Made by a program: the position numbers and the translations under genes. The notes beneath the pieces were generated by a model. That model did no database searches. It was not told the origin of the DNA and was given only the letters and a program-made list of their open reading frames with translations. Positions 28,130 through 39,058 of a stretch of DNA of 64,000 nucleotides are shown here, piece by piece. The stretch lies in the NCBI RefSeq assembly GCF_963678635.1, contig NC_087062.1, forward strand, positions 90,681,845 through 90,745,844, written 5' to 3'. Within the stretch, counting starts at the first letter, position 1, and each line of letters begins with the position of its first letter. Source of the stretch: Symsagittifera roscoffensis. Lineage: Eukaryota; Xenacoelomorpha; Acoela; Convolutidae.

Positions 28130-28996
28130 AACACGCCTGCTCGTATCAGGGCGAAGCCCTGAATAATCCAACTGCCTTTTAAGGTCTATAGAGCAGTAAC
28201 AACAAAAAAAATAAAAAGAAAGAATTTAAACTTTGAACTAATCCAAATATTAACACTATTTTTGAAATGCGTAAATTATACAATTACCTCATTTCAAAAA
28301 TTGACCTGCATTTTAGCAAGCTTGGCTCTTTTCCAGTTCCCCCCTTTCAAATTCAATTTTGAAAAGCTTATTTAACGTTGTCATAATGCAATGAATTTTC
28401 CAGTTTCCCCCCCTCGGGAATTTACAAAACTAAGCTGTTTAAAAATTGTTCACACGGCATTTTGAATGTAAGAAAGGTTGTAAAAATTTGTTCACTTGTT
28501 CACGCTGACACGTTTTAGTGCAGTTTATAATGAGAAAAAGCATTTAAAATTGATTTTCGTATATTGACTTTCAGAAAAAATCAAAGAGGGGAACTGGAAA
28601 AGAGCCGCAAGCTTGACCAAAAGTTAATTGTAGTCAGTAAACACATTTCAGACACGAACAATACAGTTACGTCTAATTTCCCATAATTGTAGTTTTAAAT
28701 TCATTTTTCTGGTTACGTCTAATTTGCTTGTCTAATTTCCTAGGCACCGCCCGAAATATAAAATGTTTATTGTCCCAAATTGGCCAAAATGGAAATCTGT
28801 AAACCCTCGTAATTTAACAAAAAAAGATCACAAATGAAATATTTTTTTTTAAATTTGAGCTCAGGACAAACATACTTTTTGAATGAGAAAAAAAAATCCG
28901 TAAAAGACAGCTAGGTAAAGAGTCGAAATTTGCCTGAAGAAAAAACGCACCCGAGCACAAAAATTCCGTTACTTTCGTTTCGAAAGTCGGAACAAT
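28130..28996 (-). mobile_element. HINE-like element with nested family-B MITE
   Basis: Hairpin end CTCGTATCAGGGCGAAGCCC at 28140 onward; opposite end TTTCGAAAGTCGGAAC at 28978-28993. Family-B MITE sequence (GGCTCTTTTCCAGTT ... AACTGGAAAAGAGCC) occupies about 28324-28606. The element stops only about 60 bp from the exon 2 donor. Confidence 0.6.
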
Positions 28997-29055
28997 AACT
29001 ATTCTCGATTCGAATAATAGGCTGTTCGACCGTTTCCTCTTCTCTTGCATACTAC

Positions 29056-29209
29056 CTCGTCGAATAACTGGGAGAATATTTCCCTTCGTATTGCACAAAT
29101 GCCACTGTGTTTGGCCCTGCGTGAGTTCAGCAGAGTGTCTATCCGCCTGCCCAGCTCAATGGTCTCCTCCCTACTCGAGGGCTCCTTCTCCAGAGTCTGC
29201 ACATAGTAC
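29056..29209 (-). CDS. DNALI1: axonemal dynein light chain p28 (DNALI1-like), exon 2
   Basis: 154 bp. It begins after the acceptor ctttttttcag with one base completing the exon 1 codon, then 51 codons, and ends in phase 0 at GAG|GTAGTA. It encodes YYVQTLEKEPSSREETIELG and then the signature HSGICAIRREIFSQLFDE, matching TGICPVRRELYSQCFDEL of animal DNALI1. Joining exon 2 to exon 3 restores the family sequence across the junction (FDE then LLRQV). A family-B MITE with its own target duplication sits only 16 nt upstream of this exon's 3' splice site (see 29226-29451). Confidence 0.92.
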
Positions 29210-29225
29210 CTGAAAAAAAGTGTTA

Positions 29226-29451
29226 GGCTCTTTTCCAGTTTCCCCCCCCTTTTCAAAATACCGAGTTTTATGTTTGATTTACGTGTTATTACGGCTAAAT
29301 GCGTGATGTTACGCTGTAAAGTATGAAGAACAAATCTGTTCAGAATTGTCGATTTGTTCACCACGCCAAACTTCATTGCATTATGACAACGTAAAATAAG
29401 CTTTTCAAAATTAAATTTGAAAGGGGGGGGGGGGGAAACTGGAAAAGAGCC
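29226..29451. mobile_element. hAT-like MITE, family B, at the exon 2 splice acceptor
   Basis: 226 bp with inverted ends GGCTCTTTTCCAGTTTC / GAAACTGGAAAAGAGCC. The 8-bp target duplication AAGTGTTA is present on both sides (29218-29225, 29452-29459), typical of hAT elements. Other family-B sequences are near 28324-28606 and 30062-30261. Confidence 0.9.
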
Positions 29452-29530
29452 AAGTGTTATTCACAGTTTGATCATCAAACTCAAAAAACATAGTTTTTTT
29501 TTTTCATTTTTTTTTGATAAAAAAAAACAG

Positions 29531-29742
29531 GGCTCTTTTTCCTTTTCCCCCCCACCTGCAAATTTTTATATTTGAAGTTACTGTTCACTTTGTCTGATTG
29601 TCATGAAAATTGACATGCAGACTAATTAGGCCATGACAAACATTATTGGTCTTCATAATTAACCTTGTAAAACCACCCATTAGACCATACAATTCATGTT
29701 TGAGTGAGGTGGGGGGGGGGGGGGGGGAAAGGAAAAAGAGCC
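29531..29742. mobile_element. hAT-like MITE, family A, with intact target duplication
   Basis: 212 bp, ends GGCTCTTTTTCCTTTTC and GAAAGGAAAAAGAGCC. It is flanked by the 8-bp duplication AAAAACAG (29523-29530, 29743-29750). It lies in intron 1 of the DNALI1-like gene. Confidence 0.9.
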
Positions 29743-30061
29743 AAAAACAGATTAGATTGTGTATCTGAACAAAACCTTAACGCTACGGGCTTAAAATTAC
29801 TTAAAATTAAACGGGAAAACTTAGTCGGCCCCAATTGCACTATTTGCTCAAATATTAGAAACACAAAAAAGGCATGAGGGGAGGGGGGTGAAAGAGCGCC
29901 ATGCCTCACAGATCCCCTGATTACATCACAAAATTTATGCTGGTAGATTTGGCTTTGTGTGGATCTGCGAGTGGTGATGAATGTGTCTTCAGTTCATATT
30001 TGAATAATAGTTTGCGTGCAGTTTGTCGAATGAACAAAGTCTAGATAGCTCAATTTTGGGC

Positions 30062-30261
30062 TCAGTTTCCCACCCAGCTCGTAAAATTACTGAATAAAAT
30101 TGTTCAAAAATTGTTCACACGGCATTTTGCATGTTGAAAATGCTGTACAAATTTGTTCACCTGTTCACGCTGACACGTTTTAATGCAATTTATAACATAA
30201 ATAGTCATTATAAATAGACTTTCATTTATTGAATTTCAGAAAAGGGGGAACTGGAAAAGAG
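30062..30261. mobile_element. MITE family B, diverged copy
   Basis: Starts near GGGCTCAGTTTCCCAC and ends GGAACTGGAAAAGAG. The middle is shared with the copy nested at 28396-28606 (TTGTTCACACGGCATTTT, CACGCTGACACGTTTTA). Ends are worn and no target duplication is clear. It lies in intron 1. Confidence 0.6.
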
Positions 30262-30328
30262 TTCAATTTTGTAATTTTAAGACCGAAAAGGGAAACTGGG
30301 AAAGTTGAGGATAACTTTAAATTCTCAC

Positions 30329-30633
30329 GTCGAGTTCTCAGTCCACTCTTTGGGAGCGCAGATCTCGTTGAGGTGCTGCATCAGCTTCAAATCACTCACC
30401 ACTATCTCCGAGTGTCTCCGAGGAGACTTCTTGGACACCAGTTGCTTCGGAATCCCATGCTTGGACATCTTCCTGGCCAGCGGGTGGCTCGAGGGATCTT
30501 CCAGCTCTCTGGGGTGGGTGAAAACGGACGATCGTCTAGGAACCCCGCTGGATACACTTGTAGGCTCCCCATACTTAATAATTGATGTGACCGAATCCTG
30601 AACTTGATTTGAACTAGATTGTTTCTTATCCAT
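30329..30633 (-). CDS. DNALI1: axonemal dynein light chain p28 (DNALI1-like), exon 1 (N-terminal)
   Basis: Starts at ATG (30633) MDKKQSSSNQ and runs 101 codons plus two bases to the donor GAC|GTGAGA. Family landmarks: SIIKYGEPTSVSS corresponds to SLLKYDTPVLVSR near the N-terminus of vertebrate DNALI1, and LMQHLNEICAPKEWTEN to ILNAILPPREWVED. The middle is Ser/Arg/Lys-rich and variable, as in the family. An in-frame ATG 13 codons upstream (30672) is possible, but the inner ATG gives a length closer to the family. With this exon the gene is complete in the window and all junctions keep frame. p28 binds single-headed inner-arm dynein heavy chains in the axoneme; that role comes from family knowledge. 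Confidence 0.88.
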
Positions 30634-31375
30634 TCCAAGATATTTTGAGGTACTTTTTAGTGAAATGATCACGTGCGTTTTCGATGTGTTCTACGAAAAA
30701 TTGTATCAGCTCTGTTTTTTTAAGCTTCACTGATAATAGCTGAAATCCGTACAGAAAGATATAGCTGAAAGAATAAAAGCGCGTTGCTGTTCAAGTAATA
30801 TAGAATGCCTTGATCACAAAATTTTTTTTACAAAACTTGAAACAAGCAATTTCTATAAAAAATTAAGCTTCCCCCCCTTGCAAACTTTTATAATTAAAAT
30901 TACTGTTCACATTGTCCGATTTTCATGAAAATTGACATTCAGACTAACTAGGCCATGACAAATAAACTTGGTCTCCATAATTAACCTTGTAAAACCACTC
31001 ATTAGACCAAAAAATTGATGCTCGCGTGAGTTGAATATTAAATAAAACATTAAACAATAATATTGGAGATTCAGTCTCAATCTTCCTGTTTGAAAAATCT
31101 ATGGTCTGTAATAGAGGGGTTCGCAAAAGATCCTTTTGGGCTTTTTAGGGGTAAGTTGCCATGGGACGCCATAGATACTTTAAGGGGACCTCTGCAGACA
31201 TTGGCTGGAAACTAAAAAAACTCATCCAATATTACTCATTAATGCTTTTATAGCCCATTATAGCCCTCCAGTAAATGACCCAGACAAAACAATTAAACCT
31301 GCCACAGTGAAATAATTAGTATTAATGATAATAAATTGATTGCAAGATGGATTTTACTGCCACAGTGCATCTTTA

Positions 31376-31765
31376 TTGTTCCGACTTTCTAAGAAAGCGA
31401 GGAAATTGTATGCTCGGGGTGGTTTCTATATTCTGACCACTTTTGCAAGACTCTGTTCCCTCGGGGATCGATCTTTTGATCTACACAGGGCCAGCCGAGT
31501 GTGCTCAGCACTATAATAACCTGCCATGAGTTTGCCGAATACTGCTTGTTTTTATCACGCCTTACAAAATTGTTTCAAATTGAAATGAGACAGCCAACTT
31601 GTTTTTATCAACAACATGCGCGACCCAAATTGTAAACACTCAATTTTTGATATTATCAGCCTAAAATTCATAGCTTTGCCAATATGTAATTTACCAAAAA
31701 ACATCCGTTACAAATTAAAAAGCATTTGGAACATTCAGGGTTTTGCCCTAATAGGAGCAGTCTTT
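31376..31765 (+). mobile_element. short HINE-like element with tRNA-like segment
   Basis: Starts ATTGTTCCGACTTTCTAAGA and ends with the hairpin-type sequence CAGGGTTTTGCCCTAATAGG AGCAGTC. About 390 bp. A tRNA-like segment lies antisense near its 5' end (31462-31521). Confidence 0.6.
31462..31521 (-). other. tRNA-derived segment in a HINE copy
   Basis: On the minus strand: TTATAGTGCTGAGCAC (A-box-like, 31503-31518) followed by GATCGATCCCC (B-box-like, 31463-31473). Aligns with the segment at 27271-27335. Confidence 0.45.
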
Positions 31766-32177
31766 TTATATTTTAAGCATATATATTAGCTATCTGTAAG
31801 CGTTTAGTTTAGTACTAACAAAACATGGATGCATTTTGTATGAATGCTTTTAGGAAGCGAAGCACAACAAAAACTGTTTTACAATCAACTGAAAATAAAA
31901 AGTTTGTGACGGACTTTTGTTATGTTATTGCTGGAGGGGTTATGATGTGAAAAACCCGCTGAATGTTCAGTTGAGGTCTTTCAAATTTAATAACGTGTCA
32001 ACTTACGTCATAACGAATGCAGTTAGCTTAAATACTCTTCGTCAATATAAACGTCATCAAAAAGGAAAAACTCGCATCATGGTTTAAATATAAAGCCTAA
32101 TGTTTTTTTTTGTAATTTAAATCTAAATAGCAGTAGAGTGTTTCGATTATTTGAATTATGATTCTTTTGAAAAGTAT

Positions 32178-33318
32178 GACAAAATTGCTCGTATCAGTGT
32201 GAAGCTCTGAAACTTCCGACTGCCTTTTAAAGTTTATATGCTTGTATTCGTTCTAACAAGGTTCATGGTATGTTTAAAAAATTCAGAAAAAAAATCCTTT
32301 TCTGAGATTTGCTTAAGAACTCATCTCCCCACATGCTATTTGAATGACAAAGTAGTATATTTTGCTTTAGCAAAGTAAAAATAGACCAAATTGCATGCCT
32401 CAAATCAATTTGCAACGATCTCTAAAATTAATATGCCGCTTTGTAGCAGTTAGAACCTAGATGAAAGATGCCCGAGGGAAAAAGAGCCCGTCCTAAGGGC
32501 ACGAAGTGCCTGATGGCGGCTCTTTTGCCCGAGGCCATCTTCAACTATGTTCTAAGTGTTGAAGAGTATGTTTTTTGCTCGTTTGCCCGAGGCCATCTTC
32601 AACTATGTTCTAACTGTTGAAGAGTATGTTACTGCTCTTTCTGTTTGTTTTTGCACTTTCAATTGTTATAATCGGGCTTCTTAAAAAAAGAGCCTGGATA
32701 ATTGTGAAAAGTGCGCATGCAACTATGCTTATGAAACTATGAAAATGTTTTCTTTTTTTTCCGTTCATGCAAAAAAATGAGCACAGAATTAATATTTTTT
32801 TAAAAATTTTTGGCTGGTGATCATGGTGGCTTGGTTATATAGTGTGAGGCGATTGTTAAAATTGTTGAAAAAAAGAACTAAATGAATAGAAATTTACAGA
32901 AATAGCAATCCGAGGATAATGAAAATGTTTGACTAATTTTCACGGCTTTTTTAATTGGTGTTAAAAAGAAAAGTAATTTTATTCAAACTTATCAACCATT
33001 TTTCAATTCGAGTCGCAAAAAAAAGAAAACTGCTCATATCAAGGCAAAACTTTAAACTTTTCGACTGCTTTTTGAGCTCCATTGAATCGTGCTCGCTCAA
33101 AAACAATGATATCATTTTAAAAAGAAAAAAACAGAAAGCTTTAGCGTTGTTTGAATTTTATTTTTAAAAATCATCCAATCATTTGGTATGAAAAGTACAT
33201 AATGATATAGTTCGTCAAAAAATGCTAGTTATAAAATCAAACTTTGTCTGGAGAAAAAAAAACAAAAAATCACCCCGAGCACACATATTCTATTATTTTC
33301 ATTGACCGTCGGAATCAT
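32178..33318 (-). mobile_element. HINE-like element, diverged, possibly composite
   Basis: Hairpin-type end near 32185 (TTGCTCGTATCAGTGTGAAG) and opposite end GACCGTCGGAATC at 33304-33316. A second hairpin-type end at about 33030 (ACTGCTCATATCAAGGC) suggests one HINE inserted in another. Confidence 0.45.
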
Positions 33319-33322
33319 AAAC

Positions 33323-33470
33323 AAAATAATACAGGCAAATTTTTTATGAACAATTTTGATGAACAAAATGGTAAGGCGGTTGATCAGACAATTGCTACTA
33401 CTTGTCTGATCAACCGCCTTACCATTTTGTTCATCAAAATTGTTCATAAAAAATTTGCCTGTATTATTTT
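33323..33470. repeat. perfect inverted repeat, 69-bp arms, 10-nt loop
   Basis: Arms 33323-33391 and 33402-33470 are exact reverse complements, with spacer TTGCTACTAC between. Overlapping open frames on the two strands are products of the symmetry. It joins the end of one HINE copy to the 3' remnant of another in opposite orientation. Confidence 0.95.
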
Positions 33471-33584
33471 TTCATTTTATTTTATTTAATTTAATTTTTT
33501 CATGTTGTTTATGTTATTACTGCTCCATAAACGTAAATAGCCAGTCGTAACTTTCAGGGTTTTGCCCTGATAGGAGCAATATTG

Positions 33585-34123
33585 TTGTTCCGACTTTCGA
33601 TACGAAAGTAACGGAATATTTGTGCTCGGGTGGGTTTTTTTTTTCTTCAGACAAATTTCGACTTTTTAACTAGCCATTTTTGACGGAATTTTTTTATATC
33701 ATTCAAAAGGTATTGTTGTCCTGAGCTTAAATTTGAAAAGATATTTCACCTGTGATCATTTTTCGTAAAGTTATGAGGGTTTAAAGATTGCCATTTTGGC
33801 CATTTTGACCAATTTGGGACAATTAACGCGCAATATAGTTCGCGCTATTAACGCGTAAGCGGAGATTTAATCCGTCTTATAAATTGTTCCAAATTGTTTG
33901 AACGAAGCTTATTTGCCAGAATTGATTTGTTACAAGGAACGAAATCTATCTTTTTGTACTTTATATGGCGTGTGGGGGGATGATTTTCATAAAAAATTTC
34001 AAATTAAAAAAAAATTTTCATTTTAATTTATTTAATTTAATTTTTTATGTATTACTGCTGCTCAATAAACCTTAAAAGGCAGTCGGAACATTCAGGGCTT
34101 TGCCCTGATACGAGCAGTCTTGT
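33585..34123 (+). mobile_element. HINE-like element, complete, plus strand
   Basis: Starts TTGTTCCGACTTTCGATACG and ends GGCAGTCGGAAC, hairpin TCAGGGCTTTGCCCTGA, tail TACGAGCAGTCTTGTT. About 540 bp with no insertion; the best reference copy of the family in this window. Confidence 0.7.
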
Positions 34124-35267
34124 TTATTTTTTGTAATTAAGCCATTTTCGAACTACACAATTTTATTTTTCTCAAATTATCTTTTATTAACTGACGTAGG
34201 TATCAAATGCAGTTCAAAAATTGAGCAAAAAATCTCATCCAGCCTGACAAGACTACAACTGGGAATAGGCGAAATTACCAGCTGGTGAAAATAGGGAACA
34301 TTTAAAAAACCAGCGAAAATTTATCAACTTAGTAGTTCAACCGGGCTGCTCAGTTGTTACGTGCTTGTCAATTTCGGGATCATCGAGGCTACTTTTCCTC
34401 AATCTTTTTATGAAAATACTTTGAAAGCTATCGAAACGAAATAAGTTCAACGTCAAGCCAGTGGAAAAACCCAAGTGTCTACCAGTTGCCGATTGTTTCC
34501 AGTTATCAGTTGTTTCAAGTTGTCAAATTTTGCTATGACCTTGTTCAGTTTACAGACCAATCATTACATATGCAAGCCAGCGATTGTAGTTTTATCTAAT
34601 CAACTCACATGTTTCCAATGCAACTCGCAAATGAAAGCTTTCATTTCGTAGCACTTTTGCTGCCTAGCTTGGCAATTAAGTACTAACTTTGTATTTACTT
34701 TATAAGTCGCCAGTAGTTGAAGATACCCGAACTGACAAAGTTGAGATTGAAATCGATTTAAATGGATTTTTGTGTAAAAATATACTGTATAGAAACTTTT
34801 GACCCGTAAATTGATTTAGAAAGGATGAATTGGATTTTTACTGTAGAAAAAAAAGTTTTATTTCATAAAAATTGGATTCGAATCAATTTTAAGGGATTTT
34901 TGAAAGCTAATGAAAACCATCAAAATCTCAACAAAACTGACTTAACATAATTAATTCAACATTTTTTTTTCAATATTTCGAAGCTTGAGCAATTTTTTCT
35001 ATTCAAGAAACTCTCAGGCAGAGCTAGAGAGCAAAAGTCACTCGAGGAGAGTCTTAAACCATAAACATTTGCGTTTATGAGATTCCTTTTTAAATTGGGC
35101 AAAACTGAGTGTTCCCGAGGTAAACAGAAATACAGCTATGCAAAACTTTTGCAAATGTCATATATACTGTCAATGTTTTAGGGTCAATTTTGTTAGACGA
35201 ATACCATATATTTAAAATTATCAAATAAGGCAAAATCATTTGTGCAGAAATTTTATGTATTACTTAT

Positions 35268-35658
35268 TGAGTTAGAACCGAGGTGGTTAACTCATAGAGT
35301 AATTTCGGATAGGGTACACCGTCTGCTCGTCACGCTATCTTATTTTCGGCCGGATAGATTCGTGCAACTTCTTAGTCTAATACCGATCCTAATCTTACTC
35401 TTATACTATCTAGTCTCAGGGTGTTTAACTAGTCTCTGCTAGGCTCAATAGATCTAGGGTATACTGGTTTATTGCGGCTGCTGAAGTCTTCTTGGAGAGT
35501 CAACTAATTTCTAAGTTAAATTCAAATCTCTCTGGTGCTGAAATTACAAATAAGTGGGTTGTTAGTTAGATGGATCATGATTGGTTAATATTAAATACTT
35601 TACAGTGGTAAAATATCAAATTTATCCAATCATAAAATGTAGTTTAGATCAGGTTCCA
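35268..35658 (-). repeat. 3' LTR of element 2
   Basis: 391 bp. Lacks 19 bp present in the 5' LTR, between two TTGTAA direct repeats, consistent with slippage. Confidence 0.93.
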
Positions 35659-37246
35659 CCCATCCGGGTTTTACAGAGTTTTTTAGAATAGTCTTTCTGC
35701 AATTCAAAAGATGGATGATGGACGTTGGTATTTGGCGAACATCATATTTCGTCTGGGTTCTCTTGTTAGAGAAGTTCCAGATTCAATCGTTGTGTCTTCT
35801 CATGACAACGACTGGGTTTTCGCAACAAACTCAAATCTGATTTCAGAATGGTTGGCTATGACAGGTTTTTTCGTTTCATGTAGAGAACTTCTTTGTGTTT
35901 GACCTTGTCTGGGAATGGCGTGGAGATTGTGCATGGAGGGGATGCCTGGTTACTCGGATCTGTACGTATACTTGAACATCGAGGTGGTCATTGTTCTAGT
36001 TCAATAAAGTCCTTTTCTGCGAAGTCAAGTCGTACTCTAAATCCTTTGAGTTGTGATTGTGGGCGGCATATTGATTGTGGTTGGCCATTCTTTTTCGAGT
36101 GTAGTGGGGTCATTTTGTCTTTGGATGTTCGTCTTTGGTGTTGTATGCTGATCTATATACTGCAAGATATAATTTACATTTTATAAAATTTTTATTAGTT
36201 TAGTGTTTTAGTTATGATTTTGGTTAGTTGTTTTCACAAAAGCTTTCTGTTTTAGTTCAGTTATTTTGAAGAGTTACTCACCCTTGAGTACCTCTTATTA
36301 AAAATAGGAGTGTGGTCACAAAGCGTGGATGTAGTGCGGTGGGTTAGGCCGGCTATAGAGCATGCTCAGGACGTCCTCTCTGGTGGGTTAGGCCAGGAGT
36401 GGGAGTATAATTTCGTGCGGTTTCTGTGAGAGGTCCTGTTATGTGATAACGTTTTATGTTGGGTTTATTGTGGTTTTTCTTATGTTTCGTTGGTTGTGTC
36501 CTTTTTTCAAAAATCAAATTGTTTTTGGTATGGGTTTGTCTTTCGACTTTTTTGTGTTTTATTATTTCTTTCTTAGACTTTATAATAGTCTTCAAAAGAA
36601 TAAATTATCCAGTTTTAAACTGGGTTAATCCGGTTTGGGTACCGTTGGTTTCCTTTTCTTAGTCATGCTGTTATTCTATGTGTTGTGGTGTTTAGTAAGC
36701 TGCATTGGTTAGTTTTGTTCAGTATATAATTCCTTTCCAACCGGGTTAAAGGAAAGTTTGAAACTTGTTATCGTGTGTTAGAGTTGTTGAGTGTGAAAGC
36801 TTGAAACTGAAATTCATTATTTAAACAATTCTTCGTGGGCGAGCTGTGCGAGTTTGGATAGAATTCTTGTGCGAGTGAATGAAAATATCAAAAGGTTAGT
36901 ACTGCATTTGCGTTTTATTAATTTACTACATAGAATTTCAATTTTATTGCTTGTTTTGGGGAAAAATTAAGTTACAAATTTTCATCATTATTAGAATTAT
37001 TGCTTTTAGGGAAATAATTTATAAATTAATTTATTACATTTGTATGAATTTTATTTAATTTAGCTGGTGCAAAAGATTATTAGAGTTTGGGACAATTTGA
37101 AGAAGTTTTCTATTTTTTATTTTTCTTTTGTGTATTTTGCAGATGATCGTGAGATGAAGACTAAAAATCTAAATAAAACATGGATAAAGAATGGTTAGTG
37201 TTTTATTTTTAAATTTATTAGTATATGTATAAATTATACTTACCTG
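35659..37246 (-). other. 3' non-coding region of element 2
   Basis: Counterpart of 22567-24128. It retains the splice donor after the last ORF, the direct repeats and adjoining palindromes (about 36330-36400), the 12-bp-stem hairpin (about 36269-36296) and opposite-strand open frames at 35711-35902, 35893-36186 and 36443-36628 that partly match those of element 1. Confidence 0.5.
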
Positions 37247-39058
37247 TTAGTCGTCGGGGAAAAAACCGTGGGGGAAGATGTCGTGGATTATGTCGGAATT
37301 TGTTAGTAACTTTGCTAGTATGCGAATGATGTTTTTAGTTTGAAGCAGTGGCCAAAGCAATTGAAGTGCTTTAATGGTTTTTAGTTCTTCAGTGCCAACT
37401 GCAAAATCATAAGGTGTGTTTTGGATGAGGTTATATAATTTGTGGTTATATTTAGTGTTGTGGATGAATTCTAATATGGGGATTTCTATAGGTTGAACAA
37501 ATTCATGTGGGATAAGGAAGGGTCTGGATTCTTCTGCGTTGAAGGTCTTTGTGATGGGACAAAAAATATACATTTGGGTTATGGGATCATAATTGCGAAG
37601 AATACCGTGAAGGTTAGTATCTTTGATGCAATATGTGAAGTTAAGAAAAAATGGTGATGTATATTTAGAGTTAATAAATTGAAAACGATGGTGTGGTTGT
37701 CTTGATGGAGTGTGTAGGTCAAAGTGATTTTGTATAAAGCGGTAATATGTATATGTGTGGGTTTGTTTAGTGCGTAACATAATGTCATGTGAGCAGTGCA
37801 AATCTCGTTCATGTGGTGCAAGGAAATGAAAGGTTAGTGAAAATAATTGAAATCTTTCTTTAAAACTTTCGTAAGCTTGTGTGTCGGTTAGTGCTTCAGA
37901 AATGATGTGGTCGAATTTGCGATCAAATATATTGAGTGTAAAAACATATGGTGTTTTGATGAAAAATTTTTCTGTGATTTGTGGGTTAGCGAAGCGATCA
38001 TCATCTAAAAATTGGTCTTGGTTAGTTCGGATGATGTTATGATCGTAATATTCTAGCGTATATTCGTTAGCTCGGGGTGCAGTGTATGTTTTTAGTGATT
38101 TTTTATATCCGATGTAAGTAAATTGTCTATGTGTTAGTGGTGTAGTGAGTCGATATAGCATATCTTGATTTCGTTCTAAATCGATGTGTGTATTAGATGT
38201 GTGTATTAGTATGTGTGTATAAGTAAAATGATAATATGATGTCCAATGAAGTGTAGGCATTAAAACTTGTTCATCTACAAAGCTACGTGTATCGTTAGTA
38301 TCTGTAGGGGTGTTCAAAGTATACTGTGGAAATGAAGGTAAGGTGATTGCTAAAAATTCTTTCGTGTTAGTGTGATTTGGATGATTAATATATTCACGGG
38401 CTGTTCCTGGTTTTGTTGGAAATGGATGGTTTGGGAATTTTCTTTTGAAAGTGCGGTAAGCTCTATTAGTGCTAATTGATGATTCGGTGGATGTGGATGA
38501 TGGTGCTAATGATGCGGTATAAGCTGAAGAGGGTGTAGGGGTAGGTGGGTTTGATGATTCTATTGTGGATGAAATCTGATTTATAGTGGGGTTTTCAAGG
38601 TGGAAGGGTTGTTGTTGTAAGGTGATAAAATTATCTAGTTCTTGGGAGATTTGGGGGGCGTCTGGAGAATTGGATGATCGATCTGAATGAAGCGAAGAGT
38701 AGGTTGGGGTAACTTGTGAAGCATAGGAGGGTGTAGAAATGGATGGGAGTGGGTTATATGGTGGGATTGGTTGAAAAGGGGGTTTCGAAAAAACTGAGGG
38801 ATTGGTTTGAAAATTATTGGATGGAGATGGTTCAGAGTCTGCAAATTCGTCAGGGGTTTCAATATCTGGGTTATTGAGTTGTGAGATGGAGTATAAAACT
38901 GAGATGTGTGAATTAGTGTCTGAATTCATGCCTGATGTTATATTATTGGTTGGGAAATCGGGTGGTGGGAAAGCAAAAAGTGGAATTATTGTAATTGGAG
39001 TGTTGAGGTTGGTTGGGTGTGAATTTGAGCGGTGTAGGGATCCAAGTTGTCGGCTCAT
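37247..39058 (-). CDS. unknown 603-aa protein, homologue of the last gene of element 1
   Basis: Intact from an ATG that overlaps the env stop (ATGA at 39055-39058) to TAA. Differences from the 599-aa copy are concentrated in the Ser/Pro-rich first 200 residues and one patch around residues 280-295 (TYTHILIHTSNTHID); the remainder is almost unchanged. This is the only large gene of element 2 that stays fully open, which supports it being a true coding sequence. No family recognised. Confidence 0.72.
   Translation of the reverse strand: MSRQLGSLHRSNSHPTNLNTPITIIPLFAFPPPDFPTNNITSGMNSDTNSHISVLYSISQLNNPDIETPDEFADSEPSPSNNFQTNPSVFSKPPFQPIPPYNPLPSISTPSYASQVTPTYSSLHSDRSSNSPDAPQISQELDNFITLQQQPFHLENPTINQISSTIESSNPPTPTPSSAYTASLAPSSTSTESSISTNRAYRTFKRKFPNHPFPTKPGTAREYINHPNHTNTKEFLAITLPSFPQYTLNTPTDTNDTRSFVDEQVLMPTLHWTSYYHFTYTHILIHTSNTHIDLERNQDMLYRLTTPLTHRQFTYIGYKKSLKTYTAPRANEYTLEYYDHNIIRTNQDQFLDDDRFANPQITEKFFIKTPYVFTLNIFDRKFDHIISEALTDTQAYESFKERFQLFSLTFHFLAPHERDLHCSHDIMLRTKQTHTYTYYRFIQNHFDLHTPSRQPHHRFQFINSKYTSPFFLNFTYCIKDTNLHGILRNYDPITQMYIFCPITKTFNAEESRPFLIPHEFVQPIEIPILEFIHNTKYNHKLYNLIQNTPYDFAVGTEELKTIKALQLLWPLLQTKNIIRILAKLLTNSDIIHDIFPHGFFPDD

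Larger units (their letters stand above)
24537..29055. other. rest of intron 2 of the DNALI1-like gene, a nest of small transposons
   Basis: Non-coding. Apart from the HINE and MITE copies listed separately it shows imperfect inverted repeats around ATAAACCAGCCGAA (24752-24767 and 25632-25648), which bracket the first HINE copy and suggest nesting in an older element. Long C/G homopolymers mark MITE ends. No exon is seen between element 1 and exon 2. Confidence 0.6.
30634..35267. other. upstream flank and intergenic DNA between the DNALI1-like gene and element 2
   Basis: No protein gene recognised. It contains HINE copies (31376-31765, 32178-33318, 33585-34123), a family-A-like MITE core (about 30868-31030), a 55-bp direct duplication (GCCCGAGGCCATCTTCAACT, about 32527 and 32583), the perfect palindrome at 33323-33470, and from 34140 to 35260 featureless AT-rich sequence. 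A promoter for the dynein gene should lie just above 30633 but has no recognisable core motif. Confidence 0.5.

Noticed and set aside
30305..30601. Plus-strand frames overlapping DNALI1 exon 1
   Set aside because: The minus-strand reading has clear family homology and correct splice sites; the plus-strand frames are shadows.
33229..33489. Two overlapping short proteins on opposite strands
   Set aside because: Both are artefacts of the perfect palindrome at 33323-33470.
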